From contig CAYZCW010000004.1 of NCBI GenBank assembly GCA_964477035.1, positions 1 through 64,000 of the forward strand: a DNA stretch of 64,000 nucleotides. Reading direction: 5' to 3'. A program made the translations under genes and the position numbers. Positions 18,087 to 26,415 of the stretch are shown here, piece after piece (within the stretch, counting starts at the first letter, position 1; each line of letters begins with the position of its first letter). The notes beneath the pieces are model-generated. The model worked only from the letters and a program-made list of their open reading frames with translations, made no database searches and was not told where the DNA came from. Source of the DNA: SLSG01 sp964477035 (GTDB lineage: Bacteria; Bacteroidota; Bacteroidia; Bacteroidales; UBA7960).

Positions 18087-18759
18087 GGAGGACCTGTCCC
18101 GGGTGTTCCCGGTCGGGTCGGTGGACCGGGTCATGCAACTGCTGGCGGACCATCGCATCCTGCTGAAGGTGTCCCGGGGACGTGCCAGCCGGCTGGGGGA
18201 CTTCAAACCGGGCCTTTCCGGGCAGGCCCACCGCATCACCGTGAACGGGGATCTCAATATTTATGCCTTTCAGTTGGTCTTTCTTCATGAGCTGGCCCAT
18301 TTGCTGGTTTGGGAGAACACCCGGGGCAGGACACCCCCCCACGGGGAAGAGTGGAAACAAGCTTTCGGGGCTTTGATCCGGGACTTTCTTGGCCGGGGCT
18401 TGTTTCACCCATCCACCCGGGACACCCTATGGTCATATTCCCACAAGGTCAGGGCGACCGGGATCGCCTGCGAGGGGGTGGTGCGGGAGCTGAGCCTGTT
18501 TGACAGGGAAGCGGCCTCCGATCCCCTGGTGTTCCTTGAGGAAGTGCCCCTGGAATCCCTGTTCTATACCCGGACAGGCCGTTTGTTCCGCAAGGATCAA
18601 AAGCTGCGCAAGAGATTCCGGTGTCATTGCCTGGACAACCAAAGGGCTTACCTGTTCCATCCCCTTGCAAGGGTCAGGCCGGCAGGGCGTGCGAAGGGCG
18701 GAGACCGGCCTCATGAGAATGCATCCACAGTGAAAATATTTCTTAAACAGCAACCATAA
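18067..18759 (+). CDS. SprT-like zinc metalloprotease domain protein
   Basis: A SprT-like protein of about 230 residues. The zinc-binding helix is HELAHLLVW (His74, Glu75, His78), with a third ligand in the TPPHGEEWK motif (His92) and a basic C-terminal region ending in KLRKRFRCHC. There is no ATG where the family normally begins; I place the start at TTG 18067 (LNRLRIREDLSRVFP), inside the end of the lipoprotein gene, with TTG 18058 as an alternative. An open frame from ATG 17905 would only re-read the lipoprotein gene in another frame. SprT/Spartan relatives are linked to nucleic-acid metabolism, but bacterial functions are poorly known. manC follows 12 bp downstream. Confidence 0.78.
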   Translation: MNRLRIREDLSRVFPVGSVDRVMQLLADHRILLKVSRGRASRLGDFKPGLSGQAHRITVNGDLNIYAFQLVFLHELAHLLVWENTRGRTPPHGEEWKQAFGALIRDFLGRGLFHPSTRDTLWSYSHKVRATGIACEGVVRELSLFDREAASDPLVFLEEVPLESLFYTRTGRLFRKDQKLRKRFRCHCLDNQRAYLFHPLARVRPAGRAKGGDRPHENASTVKIFLKQQP

Positions 18760-18771
18760 ACAAGGAACACC

Positions 18772-19863
18772 ATGGACAAGAACGACTATGTGGTCATCAT
18801 GGCCGGTGGGGTGGGGGAGCGCTTCTTTCCCATGAGCCGCCGGTCGCGCCCCAAGCAGTTTATTGACATCCTGGGTACCGGCAAAACCCTTATCAGGCAG
18901 ACCTATGAGCGCTTTCTCGAGGTGTGCCCGCCTGAAAACATCTACGTGGTCACCAACAAGAACTACAAGGAAATGGTCCTCGACCAGGTTCCCGGGATGC
19001 AGGAAGACAAGGTCATTTGTGAGCCCACCCGGAAGAACACGGCCCCTTGCATCGCCTATGCGGCCTATAAGATCCACGCATTGAATCCGGACGCGCGCAT
19101 GGTGGTGGCTCCTTCGGACCATATCATTCTCAAGGAGGAAGCCTTTACCCGGGTGATCCGATCCGCCCTGAAGGCCGCTGCAAACCATGACTGGCTGTTC
19201 ACCCTGGGGATCACCCCGAGCCGTCCGGATACAGGCTACGGCTACATCCAGTTTTTGGAGGATTCCGGATTCCCGGAGGACCCAAGCCTGAAGAAAGTCA
19301 AGACTTTTACCGAAAAACCCAATCAGGAGCTGGCCCTTTCGTTTATCGAGAGCGGAGATTTCCTCTGGAACAGCGGCATCTTTGTCTGGTCCTGCCAGGC
19401 CATCATCGATGCCTTTGAAACCTACCAGCCGGAGATCAGTTTTGTCTTCAGGGAGGCCCTCGGCAAATACAATACGGAGGAGGAAGTCCCTTATATGAAT
19501 ACCGCATTTGCTACCTGCAAGAGTATCTCCATCGACTATGCCATCATGGAAAAGGCCGGCAATGTCCATGTGTTCATTGCCGATTTCGGATGGTCGGATC
19601 TGGGAACCTGGGGCTCCCTGTATGATGTCCGGCCCAGGGACGGAAACGACAATGCCGTTATGGGCCGCAACGTCATGCTGTACGATACATCAGGCTGCAT
19701 CATCAACATCCCGGAAGAAAAGCTGGTGGTCATCCAGGGACTGGAGGATTACATCGTGGCCGAGTCAGACAACGCCCTGATGATCTGCAAGAAATCCCAG
19801 GAACAGCAGATCCGCAAATTCGTCAACGATATCAAACTGAAAAAAGGAGAACAATTCATCTGA
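18772..19863 (+). CDS. manC: Mannose-1-phosphate guanylyltransferase
   Basis: A 363-residue nucleotidyltransferase making GDP-mannose from mannose-1-phosphate and GTP in the cytosol. Motifs: VVIMAGGVGERFFPMSRRSRPKQF at the N-terminus (pyrophosphorylase signature), APSDHIIL, TGYGYIQF, FTEKPNQ, WNSGIFVW, DYAIMEKAG and a short C-terminal left-handed helix region. It has no fused isomerase domain, as usual for the short ManC type. The product feeds GDP-sugar synthesis for surface glycans. It is the last gene of the lipoprotein-SprT-manC run. Confidence 0.95.
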   Translation: MDKNDYVVIMAGGVGERFFPMSRRSRPKQFIDILGTGKTLIRQTYERFLEVCPPENIYVVTNKNYKEMVLDQVPGMQEDKVICEPTRKNTAPCIAYAAYKIHALNPDARMVVAPSDHIILKEEAFTRVIRSALKAAANHDWLFTLGITPSRPDTGYGYIQFLEDSGFPEDPSLKKVKTFTEKPNQELALSFIESGDFLWNSGIFVWSCQAIIDAFETYQPEISFVFREALGKYNTEEEVPYMNTAFATCKSISIDYAIMEKAGNVHVFIADFGWSDLGTWGSLYDVRPRDGNDNAVMGRNVMLYDTSGCIINIPEEKLVVIQGLEDYIVAESDNALMICKKSQEQQIRKFVNDIKLKKGEQFI

Positions 19864-19883
19864 TAGCTGGCTGCTGGCTATTG

Positions 19884-19933
19884 GACCTTGGCCAACCGCC
19901 GAAAGCCAAAAGCCAACCGCCAAAAGCCAATAT
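19884..19933. repeat. Degenerate GCCAAnnGCC intergenic repeat
   Basis: Between manC and the S46 gene there is a run of near repeats of GCCAA and GCCAAAAGCC (about 50 bp), with CTGGCTGCTGGCTATTGG just before it. Such low-complexity strings are common between genes of Bacteroidota. No coding or promoter role is visible. Confidence 0.55.
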
Positions 19934-19956
19934 TAATCCAACAAACCGACCTTTCA

Positions 19957-22107
19957 ATGAAACGAATTATTATCATTCTGGTCCTCGTCCTGACGGTGTT
20001 GCGGACCCCCGCGAAAGCGGACGAAGGCATGTGGTTGCCTTTTCTGATTGACGACGCCCTATACGGGACCATGCAGGAGATGGGACTGAATCTGACCCGC
20101 GACCAGCTGTTCAGTTTTACCGAGTCCAGCCTCAAGGACGCCATCGTCCATTTCGGTGGTGGGTGCACCGCCGAGATCATTTCCGACCAGGGACTCGTGC
20201 TGACCAACCACCACTGTGGTTACGGCCGCATCCAGGCCCATAGTTCCGTGGGCAACGACCTGCTTAAGGACGGCTACTGGGCCTCCAGCCTGGAAGAGGA
20301 GCTGCCCAACGAAAACCTTTTTGTCCGCTTCCTGGTCCAGGCAAGGGATGTAACGGACGAGATCTCTGCCCTGTTGAACGACTCCATGAGTGAGCCGGAG
20401 CGGGACCGCATCATCCGGAGCAAAGGGGACGAGATCGTACGGGAGGCCACGGAGGGAACCCATTACACGGCCAATGTACGGCCCCTGTTCGCCGGAAATG
20501 AATTCTTTCTATTCGTGTTCGAAACCTTCCCCGACGTGCGCCTGGTGGGCACCCCGCCCGAGTCCATCGGCTCCTACGGGGGAGATACCGACAACTGGAT
20601 GTGGCCGCGGCATACGGGCGACTTCTCCCTGTTCCGCGTCTACACCGGTCCCGATGGCAAGCCCGCTCCCTACAGTCCCGACAACATTCCGCTGCGCCCG
20701 CGCCACCACCTGCCCATTTCCATCAAGGGCGTGGAGGAAGGGGACTTCGCCATGATCCTGGGCTACCCCGGCCGGACCAACCGTTACCTGACTTCCCACG
20801 GCATCGAATTCAACCTGGAGGACATGTACCAGGTGCGGATCGATATCCGCAGGGAAAAGCTGGACATCATCGAAGCCGCCATGGCCTCAAGCGACGAACT
20901 GAGGATCAAGTATGCCTCCAAGCAATCGGGCATCGCCAACTACTGGAAGAACTTCATCGGCATGAGCCAGAGCCTGAAGCGGCTGAAGGTGGCAGACTCC
21001 AAGCGGGAGCTGGAGGACGCCTTTGAAGGCTGGGTGGCTCAGGATCCTGCCCGGCAGGCCCAATACGGACAGGTGCTGGAAATGTACCGGGAGGCCTATG
21101 CGGGCTATCGTCAGTTCAATTCCCAGAACTATGTCTTCTCGGAGGCCATGGCCTCGGGTCCGGACATGCTGCGACTGGCCAACTCCTTCGACCGCCTGTT
21201 GGGCATGATGAAAGAGAAGGCGGATGAAGAGGAACTGGCCGAAGAGATCCGCCGCCTGCGCAATATGACGGAACGCACCTTCAGGAATTATGACCAGGGT
21301 GTGGACGAGCAACTCTGGGCCGCCATGTTCCGCACCTATTACGAGCGGATCCCGGGAGCCAACCTGCCGGATATTTTTCTGGAAATCGAACGCAGATACC
21401 GGAATGATTTTGACCGCTATGCGGCGGATGTCTACAAGAAATCTGTATTCTCCGGAATGGAAAGCCTGAACAGTTTCTTTGACAAGCCTTCGGTCCGTAC
21501 CCTGGAGCGCGACCCCGCATTCAGGGCCGCCCGCTCAGTATATTCCAACATGGATGAGATCAGCCCGCGGATCCAGGCGTACGATGTGATGGTCTCCCGG
21601 GCAGAGCGATTGTTTATCAGGGGTTTGCGCGAAATGATGCCAGAGCGATCTTTCTATCCGGATGCCAACAGCACCATGCGCTTCACCTACGGCTCGGTGG
21701 GAGGTTACCCTCCGGCGGATGCCGTGTATTATGATTTCAAAACGACCCTGTCCGGTGTCATGGAGAAGGAGGATCCGGGCCATCACGAGTTCATTGTGGA
21801 GCCGGAACTGAAGGCCCTGTACCGTGATAAGGACTATGGATCCTATGGCACGGACGGGCAGATGGTGGTGAACTTCATCTCCAACAACGACATCACCGGA
21901 GGCAATTCGGGCAGCCCGGTGATCAACGGGGACGGCCACCTCATCGGTCTGGCTTTCGACGGAAACTGGGAGGCCATGAGCGGGGACATCCTTTTTGAAA
22001 GCCAGGTGCAGCGCTCCATCAATGTGGATGCCCGCTACATCCTCTTTCTGATCGACAAGTTTGCCGGTTCATCCAGGATCATCGACGAGCTGACCATCAT
22101 TCGATGA
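19957..22107 (+). CDS. S46 family dipeptidyl-peptidase, DPP7 type
   Basis: A 716-residue periplasmic serine exopeptidase starting at ATG 19957 (MKRIIIILVLVLTVL, signal peptide cut near AKA-DE). The chymotrypsin-like triad is visible in LTNHHCGYG (His85/86), the middle Asp region TDNWMWPRHTGDF, and GGNSGSPV with Ser651. Eighteen residues after the serine, at 669, is Gly in GLAFDGNWEAM. In the characterised family Gly here goes with DPP7 (hydrophobic P1), while Arg gives the Asp/Glu-specific DPP11. So this should release dipeptides from the N-terminus of peptides after hydrophobic residues. It is typical of peptide-fermenting Bacteroidota. Confidence 0.95.
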   Translation: MKRIIIILVLVLTVLRTPAKADEGMWLPFLIDDALYGTMQEMGLNLTRDQLFSFTESSLKDAIVHFGGGCTAEIISDQGLVLTNHHCGYGRIQAHSSVGNDLLKDGYWASSLEEELPNENLFVRFLVQARDVTDEISALLNDSMSEPERDRIIRSKGDEIVREATEGTHYTANVRPLFAGNEFFLFVFETFPDVRLVGTPPESIGSYGGDTDNWMWPRHTGDFSLFRVYTGPDGKPAPYSPDNIPLRPRHHLPISIKGVEEGDFAMILGYPGRTNRYLTSHGIEFNLEDMYQVRIDIRREKLDIIEAAMASSDELRIKYASKQSGIANYWKNFIGMSQSLKRLKVADSKRELEDAFEGWVAQDPARQAQYGQVLEMYREAYAGYRQFNSQNYVFSEAMASGPDMLRLANSFDRLLGMMKEKADEEELAEEIRRLRNMTERTFRNYDQGVDEQLWAAMFRTYYERIPGANLPDIFLEIERRYRNDFDRYAADVYKKSVFSGMESLNSFFDKPSVRTLERDPAFRAARSVYSNMDEISPRIQAYDVMVSRAERLFIRGLREMMPERSFYPDANSTMRFTYGSVGGYPPADAVYYDFKTTLSGVMEKEDPGHHEFIVEPELKALYRDKDYGSYGTDGQMVVNFISNNDITGGNSGSPVINGDGHLIGLAFDGNWEAMSGDILFESQVQRSINVDARYILFLIDKFAGSSRIIDELTIIR

Positions 22108-22256
22108 ATGGGGCGGGGCCGGCAGCCCGTACAGTTCAAGTCCCCGGTCGTGGTTGCGGCCGGCAGGACAAGCGGGGCACCCACGGACTTCCGCATGACC
22201 AGCAGGAGACCGGTCCGGGGGTGTTTCACCCATTGATAACCCCCTACTGAATCAAC

Positions 22257-23162
22257 ATGAAAAAAAGAATCAAAAGCCTTTCCGTATACCGAAACATGCA
22301 GCCGGAGGATGCCCCCGCAGGGGAGGCCGGGCAGGGCGTCCTGCACACCAGAACCGTGTTCCATGAAACCTGGGACAAGCCCATCAGCGAGATCCAGTAC
22401 GACCCTTCGGGGCGGGTGGAACAGCGAACGGACTACCAGTACGACGACCAGGGCTTTATGATCCGCGAGGTGCTCCGGGAGGGCGACGGGGAGGTGGTGG
22501 AGGAACGTTCCTTCGAGCCGGACGGGCAACTCCGGGTCAAAAAGGCATTCAGGCATTATGCCGATGGATCCTACGACCAGGAGGAATTCTTTTACGATGC
22601 CTCCGGCCAGTTGGTAAAAAAGGTGTTGTCGGATGATGAAGGCGTCCTGGAGCGGCAGGAGGTGTATGAATACGGGGAGGGACGGCTGCTTCGTGAAACG
22701 CATACCGGTGGTGACGGAGAGCTGTTGTCGGATACCACCTACCTGTACAACGAGGGGGGGCTTCTTGAGGAGGTACACCTGAGCAATCCGGAGGAAGGCC
22801 TGGAGCTGCAGCGTGTCCACCAATACAACGAGGCCGGCAGGCGGCTCGCCACCAGGGTGTATGACGGGGAGGGCGAGCTGGTGGAACGCTACCTGTTTGA
22901 GTTGAACGAGCAGGGCCATCCGGCCACTGTGGTGGAGGAGAACCGGTCCAAAAAGAACACCACCCACCTTCAATACGATGCAGAGGGCCACGTGGTGTTC
23001 CAGGAGGAGACCGACCTGAACGGGGCGCTGGCCAACCGGGTCGAACGCAACTATGACGGGGAGGGCAGGTTGCTGGAGAGCCGGGTGCGTGCACTCGATC
23101 CCAGGACCGGCCTTCAGCATCACTACATTGTACGGAATGAATATGAGTTTTTTGAAGACTAA
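22257..23162 (+). CDS. YD/RHS-repeat-like cytosolic protein of unknown function
   Basis: A 301-residue acidic protein without signal peptide or TM segment. From about residue 45 to 285 it is built of some nine degenerate units of about 22-26 residues with the pattern YD..G.l.e..., for example YDPSGRVEQRTDYQYDD, YDASGQLVKKV, YNEAGRRLATRVYD and YDGEGRLLESRV. This is the YD-repeat/MORN-like beta-hairpin pattern, but the large RHS/teneurin shell and toxin tip are missing. The DUF2179 gene follows 11 bp downstream, so the two may form a unit. I do not know a function. Confidence 0.8.
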   Translation: MKKRIKSLSVYRNMQPEDAPAGEAGQGVLHTRTVFHETWDKPISEIQYDPSGRVEQRTDYQYDDQGFMIREVLREGDGEVVEERSFEPDGQLRVKKAFRHYADGSYDQEEFFYDASGQLVKKVLSDDEGVLERQEVYEYGEGRLLRETHTGGDGELLSDTTYLYNEGGLLEEVHLSNPEEGLELQRVHQYNEAGRRLATRVYDGEGELVERYLFELNEQGHPATVVEENRSKKNTTHLQYDAEGHVVFQEETDLNGALANRVERNYDGEGRLLESRVRALDPRTGLQHHYIVRNEYEFFED

Positions 23163-23173
23163 TTGTGTACATC

Positions 23174-23773
23174 ATGGATTCGACGATCTTTTTTGAGAGC
23201 TTCTGGTGGACCTGGATCCTGTTGCCCTTGCTCATCTTTCTCTCCAGGATCATGGACCAGAGCATCGGCACCATGCGGCTGATCTTTGTGTCCAAAGGCT
23301 TCAGGCACATTGGCCCGGTCCTGGGCTTCTTCGAGGTGATCATCTGGCTGCTGGCCATCACCCAGGTGCTGCAACACCTGTACAACCCCATGTGCTACAT
23401 TGCTTACGGGGCGGGTTTCGCCATGGGCAACTACGTGGGGATCAGGCTGGAGGAAAAGCTGTCTATCGGCACCGTCCTTCTCAGGATCATCCCCAAAAGG
23501 GACACCAGCCCGCTGATCACCCACCTGCGGGAGGAGGGCTTTGGGGTGACCTCCGTCGATGCGGAGGGAGCCAGCGGTCCTGTAAGCATCGTGTTCACCA
23601 TCATCAAGCGCAAGAGCATATCCAGGGCCATCCACATCATCAACCAGTACAACCCCAATGCCTTCTATACCATTGAGGAAGTGAAGGCCGTCAAGGAGGG
23701 TTATTTCGGCCTGCATCAGAAGAAGCCGTTCTTTGCCAGGCCGTGGCCCCTGGCCCGGCGCAGCGGAAAATAG
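23174..23773 (+). CDS. DUF2179 / UPF0316-type membrane protein
   Basis: A 199-residue protein with three hydrophobic segments in the first 95 residues (WTWILLPLLIFLSR, VLGFFEVIIWLLAITQV, NPMCYIAYGAGFAMGNYVGI), then a DUF2179 domain (GTVLLRIIPKRDTSPLITHLREEGFGVTSV). This matches UPF0316 (DUF5698 plus DUF2179). ATG 23174 is preferred over a GTG three codons earlier. Function unknown; the C-terminal domain is shared with the YitT-type protein at 1300-2172. Confidence 0.88.
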   Translation: MDSTIFFESFWWTWILLPLLIFLSRIMDQSIGTMRLIFVSKGFRHIGPVLGFFEVIIWLLAITQVLQHLYNPMCYIAYGAGFAMGNYVGIRLEEKLSIGTVLLRIIPKRDTSPLITHLREEGFGVTSVDAEGASGPVSIVFTIIKRKSISRAIHIINQYNPNAFYTIEEVKAVKEGYFGLHQKKPFFARPWPLARRSGK

Positions 23774-23844
23774 TTTCGTCAGGTTTTCCGGGCCACGTAA
23801 CGGTCTGGCGGCAAGCAGCAGGCAAGCTGCATCCGGGGCCATAA

Positions 23845-23879
23845 AAAAACCGGGTCTCCCGTCGGGAGACCCGGTTTTT
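23845..23879. terminator. Bidirectional intrinsic terminator
   Basis: A perfect 16-bp inverted repeat (23845-23860 with 23864-23879), GC-rich in its inner 11 bp, loop GTC, with A-run and T-run flanks. It separates the convergent DUF2179 and exbD genes. Confidence 0.93.
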
Positions 23880-23897
23880 CGTTATGAAAGATTCGTC

Positions 23898-24374
23898 CTA
23901 GCGCCTGACAGTTACTTCCCCACGGGTGGTGGAGTAGTTGATCTTGAGGGCGTTGACAAGACGGAGTTCTTGTTTTACATCCGTTACAATGCCCATGCGG
24001 GTGTCCCTGTCCACCTTCAGTGAGGTGGTCATCAGGGGCCTTTCGGCTTCGGAGCGTGCCTCGCGTTCGGCAGAGACGAAGGAAGCGATCTCGGATACAC
24101 TGGCAAAGGCGTCGTTGAGCTGGATCCTGGGCTCGGTCCCGAACACCTGGGCCTGCAAGGGCGGGCCAATATAGATAAAGCTCACGAGTGACTTGCGTTC
24201 CAGTTTCTGGATTTCCGTGGCGGGGGGCAGCTGCGTCCTGACGAAAAGGGTGGTTTCCCTCATGGTGGTGGTCACCATGAAAAAGAACAGCAGCATGAAG
24301 ATGATATCAGGAAGGGATGCGGTGTTGATTTTGACAGACTTCTGTGTGCTGTCTTTTCTGAATCTTGCCTTCAT
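23898..24374 (-). CDS. exbD: ExbD/TolR-type biopolymer transport protein (second copy)
   Basis: A 158-residue ExbD: a short basic N-terminus (RFRKDSTQKSVKINTASLPDIIF), one TM helix (MLLFFFMVTTTM) with the conserved Asp at its start for proton flow (LPDIIFMLLFFF), and a periplasmic domain. It overlaps the upstream exbD stop by 4 bp. It works with ExbB and TonB to energise outer-membrane receptors such as SusC. Confidence 0.92.
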   Translation of the reverse strand: MKARFRKDSTQKSVKINTASLPDIIFMLLFFFMVTTTMRETTLFVRTQLPPATEIQKLERKSLVSFIYIGPPLQAQVFGTEPRIQLNDAFASVSEIASFVSAEREARSEAERPLMTTSLKVDRDTRMGIVTDVKQELRLVNALKINYSTTRGEVTVRR

Positions 24375-24952
24375 CGTGTGCGCCCTCCTATATCTTTTGG
24401 TTCCGCCTCAGAGATCTGCATGGGAACCGCATCCCGGATGGCCTTGATGAGGTCCTCATCGGTCAGCTCCGAGAAGCGCATGCCAAAGTGCTGCCGTGAC
24501 ACATCATCGCGTATCTCGTTGATGGCCGCGGCCAGTTCGTTCTGAACCGCGATGTACATTTCGTAGGATGTCCCCCGGTCGTTCTGCAGGGAGATGATCC
24601 CCCTGGATACTTCGATTTCCCCCAGGTTTTCGATGTTGGTCATCCTTTTTTCCGGCATATGGGGGTCATTGGTGGGGTTCAGCAGGAACTCCTTGGTTTG
24701 CCTGCGAAGGTTCTCAATGTGCCCCAGTTCCCCTTCCACAAGGAGGCGGTCCTCCCTGTCGACCAGGACCACGAATACGTTTCGTTCCCTGACAGGTGGC
24801 GGCGGCGGGGCGTTCGGATCAATGGGCGGCGGAAGCATCCTGATGATCCCTGAGTCCACGTCCATGGTGGTGGTCACCAGGAAGAAGATCAGGAGCAGGA
24901 AGGCAATGTCGGCCATTGACCCGGCATTGATTTCGGGATTCATTCTAGCCAT
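24371..24952 (-). CDS. exbD: ExbD/TolR-type biopolymer transport protein (first copy)
   Basis: A 193-residue ExbD starting MARMNPEINAGSMADIAFLLLIFFLVTTTM, in which the MADIAFLLLIFF helix carries the proton-path Asp. The periplasmic part is longer than in the second copy and contains a proline-rich link (PPPIDPNAPPPPPV). Two different ExbD genes behind one ExbB are common in Bacteroidota, and they may form a mixed dimer. Spacing to the upstream membrane gene is 29 bp. Confidence 0.92.
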   Translation of the reverse strand: MARMNPEINAGSMADIAFLLLIFFLVTTTMDVDSGIIRMLPPPIDPNAPPPPPVRERNVFVVLVDREDRLLVEGELGHIENLRRQTKEFLLNPTNDPHMPEKRMTNIENLGEIEVSRGIISLQNDRGTSYEMYIAVQNELAAAINEIRDDVSRQHFGMRFSELTDEDLIKAIRDAVPMQISEAEPKDIGGRTR

Positions 24953-24981
24953 AGAAAGATCTCCTTAAAGGGTTTTGGTTT

Positions 24982-25302
24982 CTATCTGAAAAACTTGTAA
25001 ATCTCTGTAAAAATGGCGGACAACAGCCCGAGGCCGATAAGGATCACGGTGGCCGTGATGCCCCCGCCGACCAGTTGCGACTCGGTGGGCCCGACGTTCA
25101 TGGCCTCATAGGCCTCGTTGGAACTGATCAGGTAACTGATGACAAGAATCACCAGCAGTACGGCCAGTCCGAGGAGGGTTCCCTTGGCTTTCCGGAAATT
25201 CTGAAGAAAGAAGAAGATCGGAAAGATGACTGCAGCAAGTACCGCAATGGCCACAAGGGCATACGTGAGGTACATGCCGATATTGATTACCGTTTCATTC
25301 AT
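24982..25302 (-). CDS. Small membrane protein between exbB and exbD
   Basis: A 106-residue protein with three hydrophobic segments: YALVAIAVLAAVIFPIFFFL, TLLGLAVLLVILVISYL and GGGITATVILIGLGLLSAIF. It lies 15 bp after exbB and 29 bp before exbD, as the second gene of the operon. Similar small membrane proteins occur in this position in Bacteroidota, which suggests an added subunit of the ExbB-ExbD motor. That role is an inference from context; I know no function. Confidence 0.82.
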   Translation of the reverse strand: MNETVINIGMYLTYALVAIAVLAAVIFPIFFFLQNFRKAKGTLLGLAVLLVILVISYLISSNEAYEAMNVGPTESQLVGGGITATVILIGLGLLSAIFTEIYKFFR

Positions 25303-25317
25303 TGGGGTAGGTCTTTA

Positions 25318-26130
25318 TTATTTCTGGTACTTGATGAGGATGTCCATGAAGGAAATGGTGGAATCTTCCATGGAATTCACAATGCTGTCGATCTTGGAGA
25401 CGATGTAGTTGTAGAAAACCTGCAGGATGACAGCGACAATCAGACCAAATACGGTGGTCAAAAGGGCCACTTTAATACCGTCGGCAACAATGGTGGGCGA
25501 AATGTCACCAGCCTGTGCGATGGCGTCAAATGCGGAGATCATCCCGATGACCGTACCCATGAACCCGAGCATGGGGGCGATGGCGATGAAAAGGGAGATC
25601 CAGGTAAGGTTCATCTCCAGGCGGCCCATCAGCACGCTTCCGTAGGACACGATGGATTTCTCGACGATTTCCATGCCCTCATTGTAGCGGTCAAGTCCCT
25701 GGTAGTAAATGCTGGCAACGGGTCCGCGGGTGTTGCGGCATACTTCTTTGGCTGCATCCACGCCACCGTTCTTAAGGGCGTCTTCCACCTTGTTGAGCAG
25801 CTTGGTGGTGTTGGTGGTGGAAAGGTTCAGGTAAATAATCCTTTCGACGCAAAGTCCCAAACCAATGATCAAACAGAGAAGGATGATGCTCATGAACGAG
25901 GTACCCCCTTCGATGAACTTTTCCTTCAGGATGTAGTGAAAAGTCTGGTCGCCGTAATCCGCGGTCAGCGTCTGATCCGCCGCAGCGGCAGGAGCAGGCT
26001 CTGCTTCTTCAATGATGGTATCAGCAACTTCTGTCTCGGCATCCTGCGCCTCGACCTGGGCTTGAACCATGGTGTTGAAACCAAGGGTAAGCATCCCTGC
26101 TACTGTTAAAAAGACGAATAATTTTTTCAT
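25318..26130 (-). CDS. exbB: ExbB/TolQ/MotA-type proton channel protein
   Basis: A 270-residue ExbB with an N-terminal signal-like segment (MKKLFVFLTVAGMLTLGF), an acidic periplasmic stretch, and three TM helices: FMSIILLCLIIGLGLCVERIIY, ISLFIAIAPMLGFMGTVIGMISAF with the conserved TolQ phrase LGFMGTVIGM, and VALLTTVFGLIVAVILQVFYN. It forms the pentameric channel of the TonB energising complex. First gene of the exbB-small membrane protein-exbD-exbD operon. The added N-terminal domain is the long ExbB form. Confidence 0.93.
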   Translation of the reverse strand: MKKLFVFLTVAGMLTLGFNTMVQAQVEAQDAETEVADTIIEEAEPAPAAAADQTLTADYGDQTFHYILKEKFIEGGTSFMSIILLCLIIGLGLCVERIIYLNLSTTNTTKLLNKVEDALKNGGVDAAKEVCRNTRGPVASIYYQGLDRYNEGMEIVEKSIVSYGSVLMGRLEMNLTWISLFIAIAPMLGFMGTVIGMISAFDAIAQAGDISPTIVADGIKVALLTTVFGLIVAVILQVFYNYIVSKIDSIVNSMEDSTISFMDILIKYQK

Positions 26131-26205
26131 AACGAGTTCAGTTGGTTTTTGTTTTACACGAAAAAATGTTGAATTACTAGTGGTTTTGGTTTGGTGGATA
26201 ATTTG

Positions 26206-26293
26206 CGGAGAGAAAGGGATTCGAACCCTTGATCCGCTTTTGGCGGATACACACTTTCCAGGCGTGCGCCTTCGACCACTCGGCCACCTCTCC
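26206..26293 (-). tRNA. tRNA-Ser(GGA)
   Basis: On the minus strand the 88-nt sequence folds as a class II tRNA. The acceptor is GGAGAGG paired to TCTCTCC with a final G-T, and the discriminator is G. The D-arm includes GCCGAGTGGTCGAAGGC, the anticodon loop is CTGGAAA (anticodon GGA, codons UCC/UCU), the long variable arm is a stem of ATCCGC with GCGGAT, and the T-loop is TTCGAAT in a 5-bp stem. The 3' CCA is not encoded. It sits upstream of exbB on the same strand. Confidence 0.96.
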
Positions 26294-26415
26294 CTCTTTG
26301 AATTACCGACCTTTTACGGTCCCTTTTTTCAAGGTGCTAAAATACAAAAAAAATGAAACATTACTATCATTCCCTTATTTTTTGCCGGACCGCCGGCTTT
26401 TTTACACAGTGGGTT

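Noticed and set aside
19884..19933. Possible mobile element or REP sequence
   Set aside because: It is a degenerate short string without inverted repeats, target duplication or coding part.
26069..26356. A 95-codon plus-strand frame across tRNA-Ser
   Set aside because: It runs through the tRNA gene and the start of exbB in antisense, with no protein features.
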